Notes under the pieces: model-generated
Database searches by the model: none
Seen by the model: the letters and a program-made list of their open reading frames with translations, nothing else
Told to the model about the DNA's origin: nothing
Program-made: the position numbers and the translations under genes
Shown: positions 24,226 to 31,818 of the stretch, piece after piece
Layout of the letters: each line of letters starts with the position of its first letter
How positions within the stretch are numbered: the stretch's first letter is position 1
NCBI GenBank assembly: GCA_900551665.1
Contig: URWW01000017.1
Span: 1-33,059, forward strand
DNA: 33,059 bases
DNA from: an uncultured Collinsella sp.
GTDB lineage: Bacteria > Actinomycetota > Coriobacteriia > Coriobacteriales > Coriobacteriaceae
Direction of reading: 5' to 3'

Positions 24226-25067
24226 CGAACGCATCCGAACCCACGCTCTTCCGCCTCCGCGTGGCCTATCCCAAGTTGGGGCGTCTCAAGTACCTGGGCC
24301 ACCTCGAGCTGATTCACACCGTCGAGCAGGTTGTGCGCCGCGCGAAGCTGCCCTATGCGGTCACGCAGGGTTTCTCTCCGCATATGCGCATCGCCTACAC
24401 TTCCGCGCTGCCGGTGGGGACGTCCTCCACGGCGGAATACTTCGACGTGTATCTGACGGAGCTCATCCCCGCCGAGGACGCGCTCGCGCGCCTGCAAGCC
24501 GCCGCTCCCGTGGATCTGCGTCCTATCGACGCGGCATATGTGGAGCTTCGTCGCCCGGCGCTCACCGCCGAGATCACGCTTGTCGACTATCTGATTGAGC
24601 TCTCGTTCTCGCAGGGATCGGGCGCCTCGGTCGAGAAGCTCTCCGACGTGTTTTCATCTTGGTGGTTTTCCAACGATGACCTGCAAATCCCCTATAGGCG
24701 TGGTAAGAAATCCAAGTCGTTGGACCTGAAGCGAGTCCTGTCTCAGGCCAATTTCCTGCCCTCACACGAGGGTTGTGCCTGGGTTGAGCTCAAGACACGG
24801 TGCGACAACGACGGCTCTTTGCGGCCTGAAATCCTCATCGCCGCATTCGACCAGGGCTTGCGCGGACTTGCTCCCGGTGTTGACGAGGAGATCGTCTCGA
24901 CGGGAATCCAGCAGTTCAGCACCATCGAGAACTATCGCGTAGAGCGTTCTGGGCAGCGTATCTCCATGGAAAACGGGGGAGAGGCGGAGCCGCTCGGACG
25001 CATGCTCGAGGTGCCATCTGGCAGCCTTTCGAGGGAGCGCGCCGAGTGGGCTTTGTCGAACCTGTGA
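24222..25067 (+). CDS. TIGR03936/DUF2344 radical-SAM-linked protein
   Basis: 281 aa. Family hallmarks at the N-terminus: RVAYPKLGRLKYLGHLELI and LPYAVTQGFSPHMRIAYTSALPVG, including the GFSPHP-like motif. Its usual genomic partner is TIGR03960, here overlapping by four bases (24222-24225), so the two proteins are made together. In some bacteria the two are fused or are followed by ribonuclease G; here rplU follows directly. Biochemical role unknown. Confidence 0.9.
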   Translation: MTNASEPTLFRLRVAYPKLGRLKYLGHLELIHTVEQVVRRAKLPYAVTQGFSPHMRIAYTSALPVGTSSTAEYFDVYLTELIPAEDALARLQAAAPVDLRPIDAAYVELRRPALTAEITLVDYLIELSFSQGSGASVEKLSDVFSSWWFSNDDLQIPYRRGKKSKSLDLKRVLSQANFLPSHEGCAWVELKTRCDNDGSLRPEILIAAFDQGLRGLAPGVDEEIVSTGIQQFSTIENYRVERSGQRISMENGGEAEPLGRMLEVPSGSLSRERAEWALSNL

Positions 25068-25096
25068 ATATGCAGGGAAAACGTTGAATATATCCG

Positions 25097-25125
25097 TTGA
25101 CGCGCCATAATCCACCTGATACCAT
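25097..25125 (+). promoter_or_regulatory. rplU: Sigma-70-type promoter of rplU-rpmA
   Basis: TTGACG (25097-25102), a 17-nt spacer, and TACCAT (25120-25125). Transcription would start near 25132, leaving a leader of about 33 nt before rplU. Best -35/-10 pair in the window. Confidence 0.65.
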
Positions 25126-25164
25126 ATCCGACTGTTGCACAACTGATGCATGAAGGGCAAGAAC

Positions 25165-25530
25165 ATGTACGCAATCGTTTCTACGGGCGGCAAGCAGTAT
25201 AAAGTCGCCACCGATGACGTCATCACCGTTGAGAAGATCGAGGGCGAGGCCGGTTCCAAGGTCGAGCTCGAGGTTATCTTCCTGAACGACGGCAAGAAGA
25301 TCGTCACGGATCCTGCCAAGCTCGCCAAGGCTAAGGTCACTGCTGAGATCCTGGAGCAGTTCAAGGGCGAGAAGCAGCTCGTCTACAAGTTCCACAAGCG
25401 TAAGCGCTACCACCGCCTCAAGGGCCACCGTCAGCAGCTCACCAAGCTGAAGATCACCAAGGTCCAGGCCACTTCCCGCGCCAAGAAGACCACCAAGGTC
25501 GAGGAGCCCGAGGCTCCCGTCGCCGAGTAG
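25165..25530 (+). CDS. rplU: 50S ribosomal protein L21
   Basis: 121 aa from ATG 25165 (MYAIVSTGGKQYKV, the canonical L21 start), with GAAGGG just upstream; the in-frame ATG at 25150 would add MKGKN and has no ribosome site. Binds 23S rRNA domain VI region. Motifs: VTADVI-like ATDDVITVEK, LEVIFLNDGKKIVTDPAKL, and KRKRYHRLKGHRQQLTKLKI near the end. A tail of about 20 residues (RAKKTTKVEEPEAPVAE) extends beyond the usual 103-aa length. Co-transcribed with rpmA (38-nt gap). Confidence 0.96.
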   Translation: MYAIVSTGGKQYKVATDDVITVEKIEGEAGSKVELEVIFLNDGKKIVTDPAKLAKAKVTAEILEQFKGEKQLVYKFHKRKRYHRLKGHRQQLTKLKITKVQATSRAKKTTKVEEPEAPVAE

Positions 25531-25568
25531 TCGACCATTTGTAGTTAGTTAGAGAGCAGGTACCTGAC

Positions 25569-25823
25569 ATGGCACACAAAAAAGGTCTCGGTTCCTCCCG
25601 CAATGGTCGCGACTCCCGCGGCCAGCGTCTGGGCACCAAGCGTTTTGACGGTCAGACCGTGAAGGCCGGCGAGGTTCTCGTCCGCCAGAACGGCACCCAC
25701 ATCCACCCCGGCGAGAACGTCGGCCGTGGCAAGGACGACACCCTCTTCGCGCTCGTCGAGGGTAAGGTCAAGTTCACCAAGGGCCTCAAGCACCGCGTGA
25801 ACGTGTACCCCGTCGAGGCGTAG
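25569..25823 (+). CDS. rpmA: 50S ribosomal protein L27
   Basis: 84 aa. The N-terminus, MAHKKGLGSSRNGRDSRG, reaches the peptidyl-transferase centre; it starts directly with no cleavable leader of the Firmicutes type. Core motifs GQTVKAGEVLVRQNGTHIHPG and GRGKDDTLFALVEG. Follows rplU and ends its unit at the hairpin at 25854. Confidence 0.97.
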   Translation: MAHKKGLGSSRNGRDSRGQRLGTKRFDGQTVKAGEVLVRQNGTHIHPGENVGRGKDDTLFALVEGKVKFTKGLKHRVNVYPVEA

Positions 25824-25853
25824 TCCTCACCCTTTTTGCATTTGCATCTTTTG

Positions 25854-25890
25854 GGAGACCCTCTGAGCGTTTCGCCCGGAGGGTCTCCTT
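25854..25890 (+). terminator. Terminator-like hairpin after rpmA
   Basis: Perfect 10-bp stem GGAGACCCTC (25854-25863) / GAGGGTCTCC (25879-25888), with a smaller inner stem GCG-TTT-CGC in the 15-nt loop. Only TT then GTGTG follows, so the U tract is weak. It abuts the left arm of the repeat pair at 25892. Confidence 0.65.
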
Positions 25891-25891
25891 G

Positions 25892-26030
25892 TGTGTAAAA
25901 GGGGTCGGGTACAAACGACACATCGCATTTTGCACTGGGGCATTTGGTAAGCTAGTTGCATGTCTGCTGCGAATGCGCATCGCGCTCATCGCCGTGGATG
26001 TGCAATTTGCACCCGTCCCTTTTTACACAT
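25892..26030. repeat. Inverted pair of a dispersed palindromic repeat, copy A
   Basis: The left half (25892-25915) is the reverse complement of the right half (26006-26029) at 21 of 24 positions; the halves are 90 nt apart. The right half belongs to a 34-nt element (25997-26030) that matches 30300-30333 at 30 of 34 positions, with the shared core TTTGCACCCGTCCC. The pair fills the rpmA-obgE gap and ends 29 nt before the obgE start. No open frame or transposase lies inside. Confidence 0.8.
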
Positions 26031-26058
26031 AGGGCTTGTCAACATACAAGGAGGGGCT

Positions 26059-27501
26059 GTGTCCCAGTTCACCGATATTTGCCGCATCAACGTCAAGGGT
26101 GGCGACGGCGGCGCCGGCTGCATGTCGTTCCGCCGTGAGGCCTTTGTTCCCAAGGGCGGCCCCGACGGCGGCGACGGCGGTCATGGCGGCGATGTCGTCA
26201 TCCAGGCCGACGCTCAGCTTTCGTCGCTCATCGATTATCGATTCAAGCACCATTTCCGCGCCGAGGCCGGCACGCACGGTAAGGGCTCGCGCAAAGACGG
26301 CGCCGACGGCAAGGACCTTATCCTCAAGGTGCCCATGGGCACCGTCATCCGCGAGCTCGATCCCACGACGATGGAGCCCGCCTACGACCTGGCCGACCTC
26401 ACGCACGACGGGGAGCGCGTCGTGGTGGCCCCCGGTGGCACCGGTGGTTTGGGCAACCCGCACTTCGTGACTTCCACGCGTCGTGCTCCGGCGTTCGCTC
26501 AAAAGGGCGAGCCCGCCATCGAGCACTGGATCGAGCTCGAGATGAAGCTCATGGCCGATGCGGCTCTCGTGGGTTTCCCGAGCGTCGGTAAGTCCTCGCT
26601 CATCGCCCGTATGAGCGCCGCCCGCCCCAAGATCGCCGACTACCCGTTCACCACGCTCGTGCCCAATCTCGGCATGGTGCGCGCCGGCGAGTACTCCTAT
26701 GTCGTTGCCGACGTCCCCGGTCTCATCGAGGGCGCGGCCGAGGGCAAGGGCCTGGGCCATCAGTTCCTGCGTCATGTCGAGCGCACGGCCCTGATTCTGC
26801 ACGTGGTCGACATCACGGGCAGCTATGAGGGGCGCGATCCCCTCGAGGATTACCGCATCATCAACGATGAGCTCCGCCGCTACGCATCCGACCTGGCCGA
26901 TCGCCCGCAGATCGTCGTCGCCAACAAGTGCGATGCCTCCGGCGTGGCCGATCGTGTCCAGGCACTCAAGATGGCCGCCCTCGAGGACGGTCACGAGTTC
27001 TTCGCTGTTTCCGCACTTACGGGTGCTGGCCTTCAGACGCTCATGCTCGCCTGCGGTGAGCGTGTGAGCGAGCTGCGTCGCGCCATTGCCGAGGAGCAGG
27101 CGGCTGCCCCCGCCTTCGACGAGGAGAAGTGGGAGCGCGCCCGCAAGGCTCGCGACAAACGCTTCCGCGTACTCCAGGAGGAGCCGGGCGCTTGGCGCGT
27201 CATCGGCACCAACCTCGAGCGCATGGTCGTCCAGACCGACTGGGAGAACGAAGAGGCCATCATCTACCTGCAGCACCGCATGGCCCGCATGGGTGTGGAC
27301 GACGCCCTTATCAAGGCCGGCTGCAAGAATGGCGATGAGGTCCGTATTCTCGGCTACGCCTTCGATTTCGAGGGTGTCGACGACGATGAGGATTATGAGG
27401 ACGACGTCGAGTTCATCGAGTTCGAGGTCGACGATGAGGAGCTCGCCACCGAGGACTCCCAGCCCGAGGTCGGTGAGGAGGACCCCGATGTCCTCGCGTG
27501 A
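26059..27501 (+). CDS. obgE: GTPase ObgE/CgtA
   Basis: 480-aa essential GTPase of 50S assembly and stress response. The N-terminal Obg fold is glycine-rich (GGDGGAGCMSFRREAFVPKG, GGPDGGDGGHGGDV). G domain: GFPSVGKSSLI (P-loop), YPFTTLVPNLG (G2), DVPGLIEGA (G3), NKCDA (G4), SALTG (G5). The C-terminal OCT domain (FRVLQEEPGAWRVIGTNLER...) is typical of Gram-positive/actinobacterial Obg, followed by a very acidic tail. I choose GTG 26059 (VSQFTD) because AAGGAGGGG is just upstream; the frame stays open upstream to 25960 but would pass through the repeat. The 3' end overlaps nadD by 14 nt. Confidence 0.96.
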   Translation: MSQFTDICRINVKGGDGGAGCMSFRREAFVPKGGPDGGDGGHGGDVVIQADAQLSSLIDYRFKHHFRAEAGTHGKGSRKDGADGKDLILKVPMGTVIRELDPTTMEPAYDLADLTHDGERVVVAPGGTGGLGNPHFVTSTRRAPAFAQKGEPAIEHWIELEMKLMADAALVGFPSVGKSSLIARMSAARPKIADYPFTTLVPNLGMVRAGEYSYVVADVPGLIEGAAEGKGLGHQFLRHVERTALILHVVDITGSYEGRDPLEDYRIINDELRRYASDLADRPQIVVANKCDASGVADRVQALKMAALEDGHEFFAVSALTGAGLQTLMLACGERVSELRRAIAEEQAAAPAFDEEKWERARKARDKRFRVLQEEPGAWRVIGTNLERMVVQTDWENEEAIIYLQHRMARMGVDDALIKAGCKNGDEVRILGYAFDFEGVDDDEDYEDDVEFIEFEVDDEELATEDSQPEVGEEDPDVLA

Positions 27502-28147
27502 TCGACTGCTGCCCCCGCTCGGCGACGACCCTGAGCGCACGTACCGCCTGGGTATCATGGGTGGAACGTTCGACCCGATTCACTACGGGCACTTGGTCAC
27601 CGCCGAGCAGGCGCGCGAGGCGCTCGATCTTGATCTGGTGCTGTTCATGCCGGCCGGTTCGCCTGCGTTCAAGCAGGGCAAGCACGTGAGCGACCCCGAG
27701 GATCGCTACGCTATGACGGTGCTGGCAACTGCCGCGAACGCGGCGTTTTACGCCAGCCGCTTCGAGATCGATCGTCCCGGCGTCACCTATACGGTCGATA
27801 CCCTCGGCGAGTTGCGCTCGCGCTATCCCGATAACGTCGAGCTCTACTTCATCACGGGTGCCGACGCGATCATGGATATCCTTGCCTGGCATGATGCGGA
27901 GCGCCTCGCATCGCTCGCGACTTTGATCGCCGCGACCCGACCCGGGTACGATATCGAGACGGCCAAAGCCCGCATTGCCGCCTCTGGCATCGATTTCGAT
28001 GTCCGCTATATCGAGATTCCGGCTCTGGCCATCAGCTCGTCCAACATTCGCGAGCTCGTGCGCGACGGCAAGAGCGCGCGCTATCTCACGAGTGAGTCGG
28101 TGATGGGCTATATCCAGAAGAACGACTTGTACGTTACGGGAGAATGA
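27488..28147 (+). CDS. nadD: Nicotinate-nucleotide adenylyltransferase
   Basis: 219 aa. Adenylates nicotinate mononucleotide to deamido-NAD. Nucleotidyltransferase motifs: GGTFDPIHYGHL (HxGH-type, here IHYGH) and ISSSNIR near the C-terminus (family ISSTxIR). Also FMPAGSPAFK and TGADAIMDILAW, typical of NadD. The ATG at 27488 lies inside the end of obgE, with GAGGAGG (27475-27481) six bases upstream, a coupled start. A slightly long N-terminus (about 22 residues before the HIGH region) precedes the fold. Confidence 0.95.
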   Translation: MSSRDRLLPPLGDDPERTYRLGIMGGTFDPIHYGHLVTAEQAREALDLDLVLFMPAGSPAFKQGKHVSDPEDRYAMTVLATAANAAFYASRFEIDRPGVTYTVDTLGELRSRYPDNVELYFITGADAIMDILAWHDAERLASLATLIAATRPGYDIETAKARIAASGIDFDVRYIEIPALAISSSNIRELVRDGKSARYLTSESVMGYIQKNDLYVTGE

Positions 28148-28151
28148 GCAC

Positions 28152-28754
28152 ATGACGCTTTCAGATGAACAGATCACCGAGCTCGAGGCCGTTCGCGCCA
28201 AGCTCGAGGTGCGCATGGTCGAGAAGCCCCGCCGCTACCAGCACTCCCTGGGTGTTGCCAAGACGGCTTACGAGATCGCCCGTGCGTACGATGTGGACTG
28301 CTTCTCGGCTGCCCTTGCGGGGCTTTTGCACGATTGGGACAAGGTCTTGGACGATCACGAGCTGCTCGTGAGGGCGGCCCAGTACGGCGTTCGCGTCGCC
28401 GGTTCCCCCTCCGCCGCCGTTGGGTTGTTGCACGGTCCTGTTGCCTCTTATGAGCTGCCTCACATCTTCGAGGGTATCGATGCTTCCGTATGCCAGGCGG
28501 TCGCAAGGCACACGGTCGGAGCGGTCGATATGACGCCGCTTGACATGGTCGTGTTTGTCGCCGATGCGATCGAGCCCGGCCGCCACGGCGACTACGCCGA
28601 GCGTCTGCGCGCCATGGTGGGGGAGTCTTCCCTGGAAGAGCTGTTCTTCCAAACGTTCGCGCAGGGTCTCGTTTATGTGATTTCGGGTGGACGCTATCTG
28701 TACCCGACCGCCATCGACATCTATAATGCGTACGCAGCAAAGCGAACGCGCTAA
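28152..28754 (+). CDS. yqeK: HD-domain Ap4A hydrolase YqeK
   Basis: 200 aa. Metal-dependent phosphohydrolase of the YqeK family, known to cleave diadenosine tetraphosphate symmetrically. Metal ligands: His in RYQHSLGVA, the HD pair in GLLHDWDK, His in LLHGPVASY, His in AVARHTVGA and Asp in VADAIEPG. Four bases after nadD, the standard nadD-yqeK-rsfS order. Catalytic residues look complete. Confidence 0.93.
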   Translation: MTLSDEQITELEAVRAKLEVRMVEKPRRYQHSLGVAKTAYEIARAYDVDCFSAALAGLLHDWDKVLDDHELLVRAAQYGVRVAGSPSAAVGLLHGPVASYELPHIFEGIDASVCQAVARHTVGAVDMTPLDMVVFVADAIEPGRHGDYAERLRAMVGESSLEELFFQTFAQGLVYVISGGRYLYPTAIDIYNAYAAKRTR

Positions 28755-28776
28755 CCGATCACAGGAAAGGTTTTCC

Positions 28777-29232
28777 ATGACTGACATGACCGACGATCAG
28801 CTTCTCGACTACGCCTCCGGCCCGGGCGCTCATGCCGCCGAGGGCAACGCCTCCGTCGAGCGCAGCGCCGCTTCCCCCTCCACGTCCGGCGTTCCCGCCA
28901 TCGAGGTGGCTCGTGCTGCCGCCGACGCGGCCTCGTTCAAGGGTGCCGAGGACATTTGCATCATCGACCTCACCGAGCTTTCCGATGTCTGCGACTACTT
29001 CGTGCTTGCCACCGGCAACAACACGCGTATGGTCGACGCCATCGTCGACGAGGTCGAGGAGAAGGTCGCGAAGGCATTCGGTGAGCATCCGTTCTCGATC
29101 GAGGGCCGCGAGGAGCGCAATTGGATCCTCATGGACTACGGTTCGGTCGTCGTCCACTCCTTCACCCCTGAGGCGCGCGAGTACTACCGCCTCGAGAAGC
29201 TCTGGGGCGATGCTCCCGTCATCGAGCTCTAA
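28777..29232 (+). CDS. rsfS: Ribosomal silencing factor RsfS
   Basis: 151 aa. Binds L14 on the 50S and blocks subunit joining during starvation. Family core from about residue 42: CIIDLTELSDVCDYFVLATG, then EGREERNWILMDYGSVVVHS and REYYRLEKLWGDAP. ATG 28777 is set by AGGAAAGG. An N-terminal extension of about 40 low-complexity residues (A, S, G, D) precedes the core; most RsfS proteins are about 105-120 aa. Last gene of the obgE unit. Confidence 0.94.
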   Translation: MTDMTDDQLLDYASGPGAHAAEGNASVERSAASPSTSGVPAIEVARAAADAASFKGAEDICIIDLTELSDVCDYFVLATGNNTRMVDAIVDEVEEKVAKAFGEHPFSIEGREERNWILMDYGSVVVHSFTPEAREYYRLEKLWGDAPVIEL

Positions 29233-29263
29233 TTTCGGCGTATCGCCACACGGGGTTTACGCA

Positions 29264-29291
29264 AAAGGGCAGGCTATAGTGCCTGCCCTTT
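29264..29291. terminator. Bidirectional terminator between rsfS and the glycosyltransferase gene
   Basis: Perfect 11-bp stem AAAGGGCAGGC (29264-29274) / GCCTGCCCTTT (29281-29291), loop TATAGT. Each strand ends in TTT, fitting the convergent genes on both sides. Confidence 0.85.
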
Positions 29292-29324
29292 CTCATATCC
29301 GCAGTGTATTCTGCTCTTCGCTCG

Positions 29325-30149
29325 CTATATCCGGCGGGTGAGCGTGGCGTAGTGCTTGTACAGCGCTGCGAATTGGCCACGGTACTTCGGCGCCCACGGT
29401 TTATCTCGGCCGCAGAAGTGTAGGATCGCCGTGTTGTTTATAACCCAATCGAGCGTTGCCTCGCCGCCGGTACGGATGATGTTGTCGGGGTATTTCCGCG
29501 CGTCGTAATTCCACACCTGGTCGGGGACGAGCAATGTGTGCTCGCTATACAGGGCGTTGAAGATGTCCTGGTCGGGGAAGATCAGCTTTCGCTCGTTATC
29601 CATGGCAAAAGCGAAGATCTCGTCGGGGTCGATGAGTGCTTTGGCTCGCGGCATGTCCATGAGGATCACGCCGGTGTTGAAGTAGAGCTCGTTCGTGTTG
29701 AGGCGCACGTTGTTGAGAGCCGTTGCCGGATGGATCGCATCGGTATGGGATGCGGCGGCGAATACGCAGTCTCCCAGTTCGATGTCGAAGAGCGGCGTGA
29801 GCGGGTTGATGATGAGGATGTCGGGGTCGAGATACAAGGCTCGGTCTATGTTGGCGTCGATGACATGCGGCGCCAGCATGCGGTAGTACATCTCTTGCGG
29901 GTATCGCTCGCTTGAACGTGCATGCGCGAAGAGCGCCTGGTCCACCATGCGAGGTGCCAGCTCGATCTCGATACGCCCGCAATAAACTGCAAGAGACTCG
30001 AGCGCCGCCTGCGGGATACCGCGGTGAAGGAGCCAGACACGGATGATTTCAGCTCGGTTATTTGCACACAGCGACAGCAGCATGGTGCGAAGCGGGCCGA
30101 GATACCCCTCGTCACAGGTAACGACGATTTCGAGGGTGCGCTGCGTCAT
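29325..30149 (-). CDS. Glycosyltransferase family 8 protein
   Basis: 274 aa from ATG 30149 with AAGGAG upstream. Retaining, nucleotide-sugar-dependent glycosyltransferase of the GT8 group (LgtC/GspA-like). Motifs: IVVTCDEGYLGPLRTMLLSL at the N-terminus, ALYLDPDILIINPL with the metal-binding DxD (DPD), YFNTGVILMDM, FPDQDIFNAL and ILHFCGRDKPW with the C-terminal His/Gly/Lys region of the family. It should act on the cytoplasmic face on an envelope glycan or glycolipid; donor and acceptor are not readable from sequence. It stands alone between a terminator and a repeat pair. Confidence 0.9.
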   Translation of the reverse strand: MTQRTLEIVVTCDEGYLGPLRTMLLSLCANNRAEIIRVWLLHRGIPQAALESLAVYCGRIEIELAPRMVDQALFAHARSSERYPQEMYYRMLAPHVIDANIDRALYLDPDILIINPLTPLFDIELGDCVFAAASHTDAIHPATALNNVRLNTNELYFNTGVILMDMPRAKALIDPDEIFAFAMDNERKLIFPDQDIFNALYSEHTLLVPDQVWNYDARKYPDNIIRTGGEATLDWVINNTAILHFCGRDKPWAPKYRGQFAALYKHYATLTRRI

Positions 30150-30232
30150 GGGTCTCCTTAACAAGGTCGATGCATGTTGGGGCCGCAAGCCACTTGCGAG
30201 CCACGTCCTCTCTTGTACCCGCAGCTCGATGC

Positions 30233-30333
30233 GTAATCGGGTGCAGGTGCAAATTACTCTTCACGTTGGATGGGCGTCCTTGTGGCGTGCGGATACGCCG
30301 ATGTGTAATTTGCACCCGTCCCCAATTACACAT
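30233..30333. repeat. Inverted pair of the dispersed palindromic repeat, copy B
   Basis: The left half (30233-30257) is the reverse complement of the right half (30305-30329) at 21 of 25 positions; 47 nt lie between. The right element, 30301-30333, is itself a perfect 10-bp hairpin ATGTGTAATT/AATTACACAT with a 13-nt loop, and shares 30 of 34 positions with copy A (25997-26030). It reaches into dinB: the dinB stop codon (30326-30328) lies in its right arm. A separate small hairpin CGCAAG-CCA-CTTGCG (30184-30198) lies between it and the glycosyltransferase start. Confidence 0.8.
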
Positions 30334-31624
30334 CTTCGGGTGCATGTTGCGTGAGGAACTTCGCGGGGTCGACGAGGTCGCCGCCAAAACGGGTGCTTCG
30401 CCCAAAGGACACGGCATCGTTGCCAAAGCGCTCGCGTAGGGCGTCGAGCGTGACGGCGAGATCGCGCTTGTCGCTCGCCATGGCGCCCCGTTCATCGACG
30501 GTGCAAAAGAGGTCGGTCTGAATCCCATGGGGGTCTGGCCCAAAATCGCTCACGCCCACGCCGGCGAGGCGGATATGCATGCCCTCGGTCCATATCGAGG
30601 CCAGTAGATCGCATGCGACCGCTCCGAATACGTTTTCATCGTCGGTTGCGTGTGCGAGCTTGCGCTGGATCGTCCTGCCTTCGCCAAAGGAGTACTTAAG
30701 CTTGAGCGTGACGGTGCGCCCCGCCAGTCCGCGCCGACGGAGCCTGGCGCCCACCGATTCGGAGAGCAGCTGTATCGCTGCCTTGACATCACTCGGATCG
30801 GTAAGGTCGTTCGCGAAGGTCCGCTCGTTGCTGATGGATTTGACGTCGTCGGGTGCATCGATGGCCCGAACTTCGCTGACTTCGAGCCCTGCGGCCCTTC
30901 GACGCACGAGCTCGGTGTTAACGCCGAAGATGGGGGAGAGGAGGCCGTCGGACGCTTCTGCAAGCTGCCCGAGCGTCCGTATCCCCACGCGCGTAAGCGC
31001 GCTTTCGGCAGCGGCTCCGATGCCGCTCATGGCGCGGACGGGCAGCGGCGCGAGAAATCCGCGCTCGGTTCCCGGTGTCACGATGGTGAGCCCGCGGGGT
31101 TTGTCGCGCTCGCTTGCGATCTTTGCGACGGTCTTGTTGCGGCCCAATCCGATCGAGCAAGTGACGCCCAATCTGGACACGCGTTGCGAGATACGCTGCG
31201 CTATCTGGATGGGATGTTCGTCGCAAAACCTGCCGGGACTGATGTCGAAGAACGCCTCGTCGATGGACACGCGATCGACGAATGGGGTCTCATCTGCGAG
31301 AATGGCCATGACGCGCGCGCTCATCTCGCGATAGCGATCGAAGTGGCCGGGCGTCCAGATGGCCTCGGGGCACAGGCGTTTGGCCTGGGCGGACGACATG
31401 GCCGAGCGAACACCGTAGACTCGCGCCTCATATGAGCACGTGGAGACGACGCCGCGTTTTTCGGGCGAACCGCCCACGATCACGGGCTTTCCGCGCCATT
31501 CTGGATGATCGAGCTGCTCGACGCTCGCAAAGAACGCATCGAGGTCCATCAGCCCGATTGCGGGGCCGTTCCACGAGCCGAAGAGCTCTGGGGCGAGACC
31601 GTATGTATGTTCGCTTGTGTTCAT
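30326..31624 (-). CDS. dinB: DNA polymerase IV (Y-family)
   Basis: 432-aa translesion polymerase. Palm motifs: GLMDLDAFFASVEQ (first catalytic Asp), YEARVYGVRSAMSS (fingers), VSIDEAFFDIS (S-x-D-E, catalytic Asp-Glu) and CSIGLGRNKTVAKIAS. A helix-hairpin-helix thumb (PVRAMSGIGAAAESALTRVG) and the little-finger domain follow. The start at ATG 31624 gives MNTSEHTYG; no Shine-Dalgarno is seen. On the minus strand TATACT (31631-31636) ends six bases before the ATG, so a leaderless mRNA is possible. The last codons and stop lie in the palindromic repeat. No beta-clamp peptide of the classic QxxLxLF form is obvious, though QTDLF near residue 375 is a candidate. Confidence 0.94.
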   Translation of the reverse strand: MNTSEHTYGLAPELFGSWNGPAIGLMDLDAFFASVEQLDHPEWRGKPVIVGGSPEKRGVVSTCSYEARVYGVRSAMSSAQAKRLCPEAIWTPGHFDRYREMSARVMAILADETPFVDRVSIDEAFFDISPGRFCDEHPIQIAQRISQRVSRLGVTCSIGLGRNKTVAKIASERDKPRGLTIVTPGTERGFLAPLPVRAMSGIGAAAESALTRVGIRTLGQLAEASDGLLSPIFGVNTELVRRRAAGLEVSEVRAIDAPDDVKSISNERTFANDLTDPSDVKAAIQLLSESVGARLRRRGLAGRTVTLKLKYSFGEGRTIQRKLAHATDDENVFGAVACDLLASIWTEGMHIRLAGVGVSDFGPDPHGIQTDLFCTVDERGAMASDKRDLAVTLDALRERFGNDAVSFGRSTRFGGDLVDPAKFLTQHAPEDV

Positions 31625-31630
31625 GCTGTC

Positions 31631-31670
31631 AGTATATCGACAATTGCCGATGTACGCTGCATGAACATGC
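31631..31670 (-). promoter_or_regulatory. dinB: Candidate dinB promoter and operator
   Basis: Minus-strand -10 TATACT (31631-31636) and a perfect palindrome GCATG-AA-CATGC (31659-31670) just upstream of where a -35 would lie. The region TGAACATGCTTGCA shares the first half of the Gram-positive LexA box (CGAAC-N4-GTTCG) but not the second, so SOS control is only a suggestion. The palindrome ends next to TTGCAA of the divergent rpsP promoter. Confidence 0.3.
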
Positions 31671-31698
31671 TTGCAATCGCGCAAATCTCAGATAAGAT
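31671..31698 (+). promoter_or_regulatory. rpsP: Possible promoter of the rpsP operon
   Basis: TTGCAA (31671-31676), 16-nt spacer, TAAGAT (31693-31698). The leader would be about 114 nt and contains the inverted repeat CAAACG (31736-31741) / CGTTTG (31755-31760). A second, weaker start with TTGGCA at 31758-31763 is possible. Confidence 0.35.
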
Positions 31699-31818
31699 AT
31701 GGATTTGCTTGCGACTTTCCAAATGAAGCCGGTCTCAAACGCTTCCCGTCGAGTCGTTTGGCACGGTAATTGTCCTGGTTAGGAATGCAGCAATCGCTGC
31801 GCAAAAGAAGGAGTTTGC

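Noticed and set aside
25892..26030. CRISPR-like array
   Set aside because: Only two halves in inverted orientation with a single 90-nt interval; no direct repeats or cas genes.
25960..26058. Longer ObgE N-terminus (33 extra residues)
   Set aside because: It would be encoded by the dispersed repeat; the GTG at 26059 has an excellent ribosome site and the Obg fold begins right after it.
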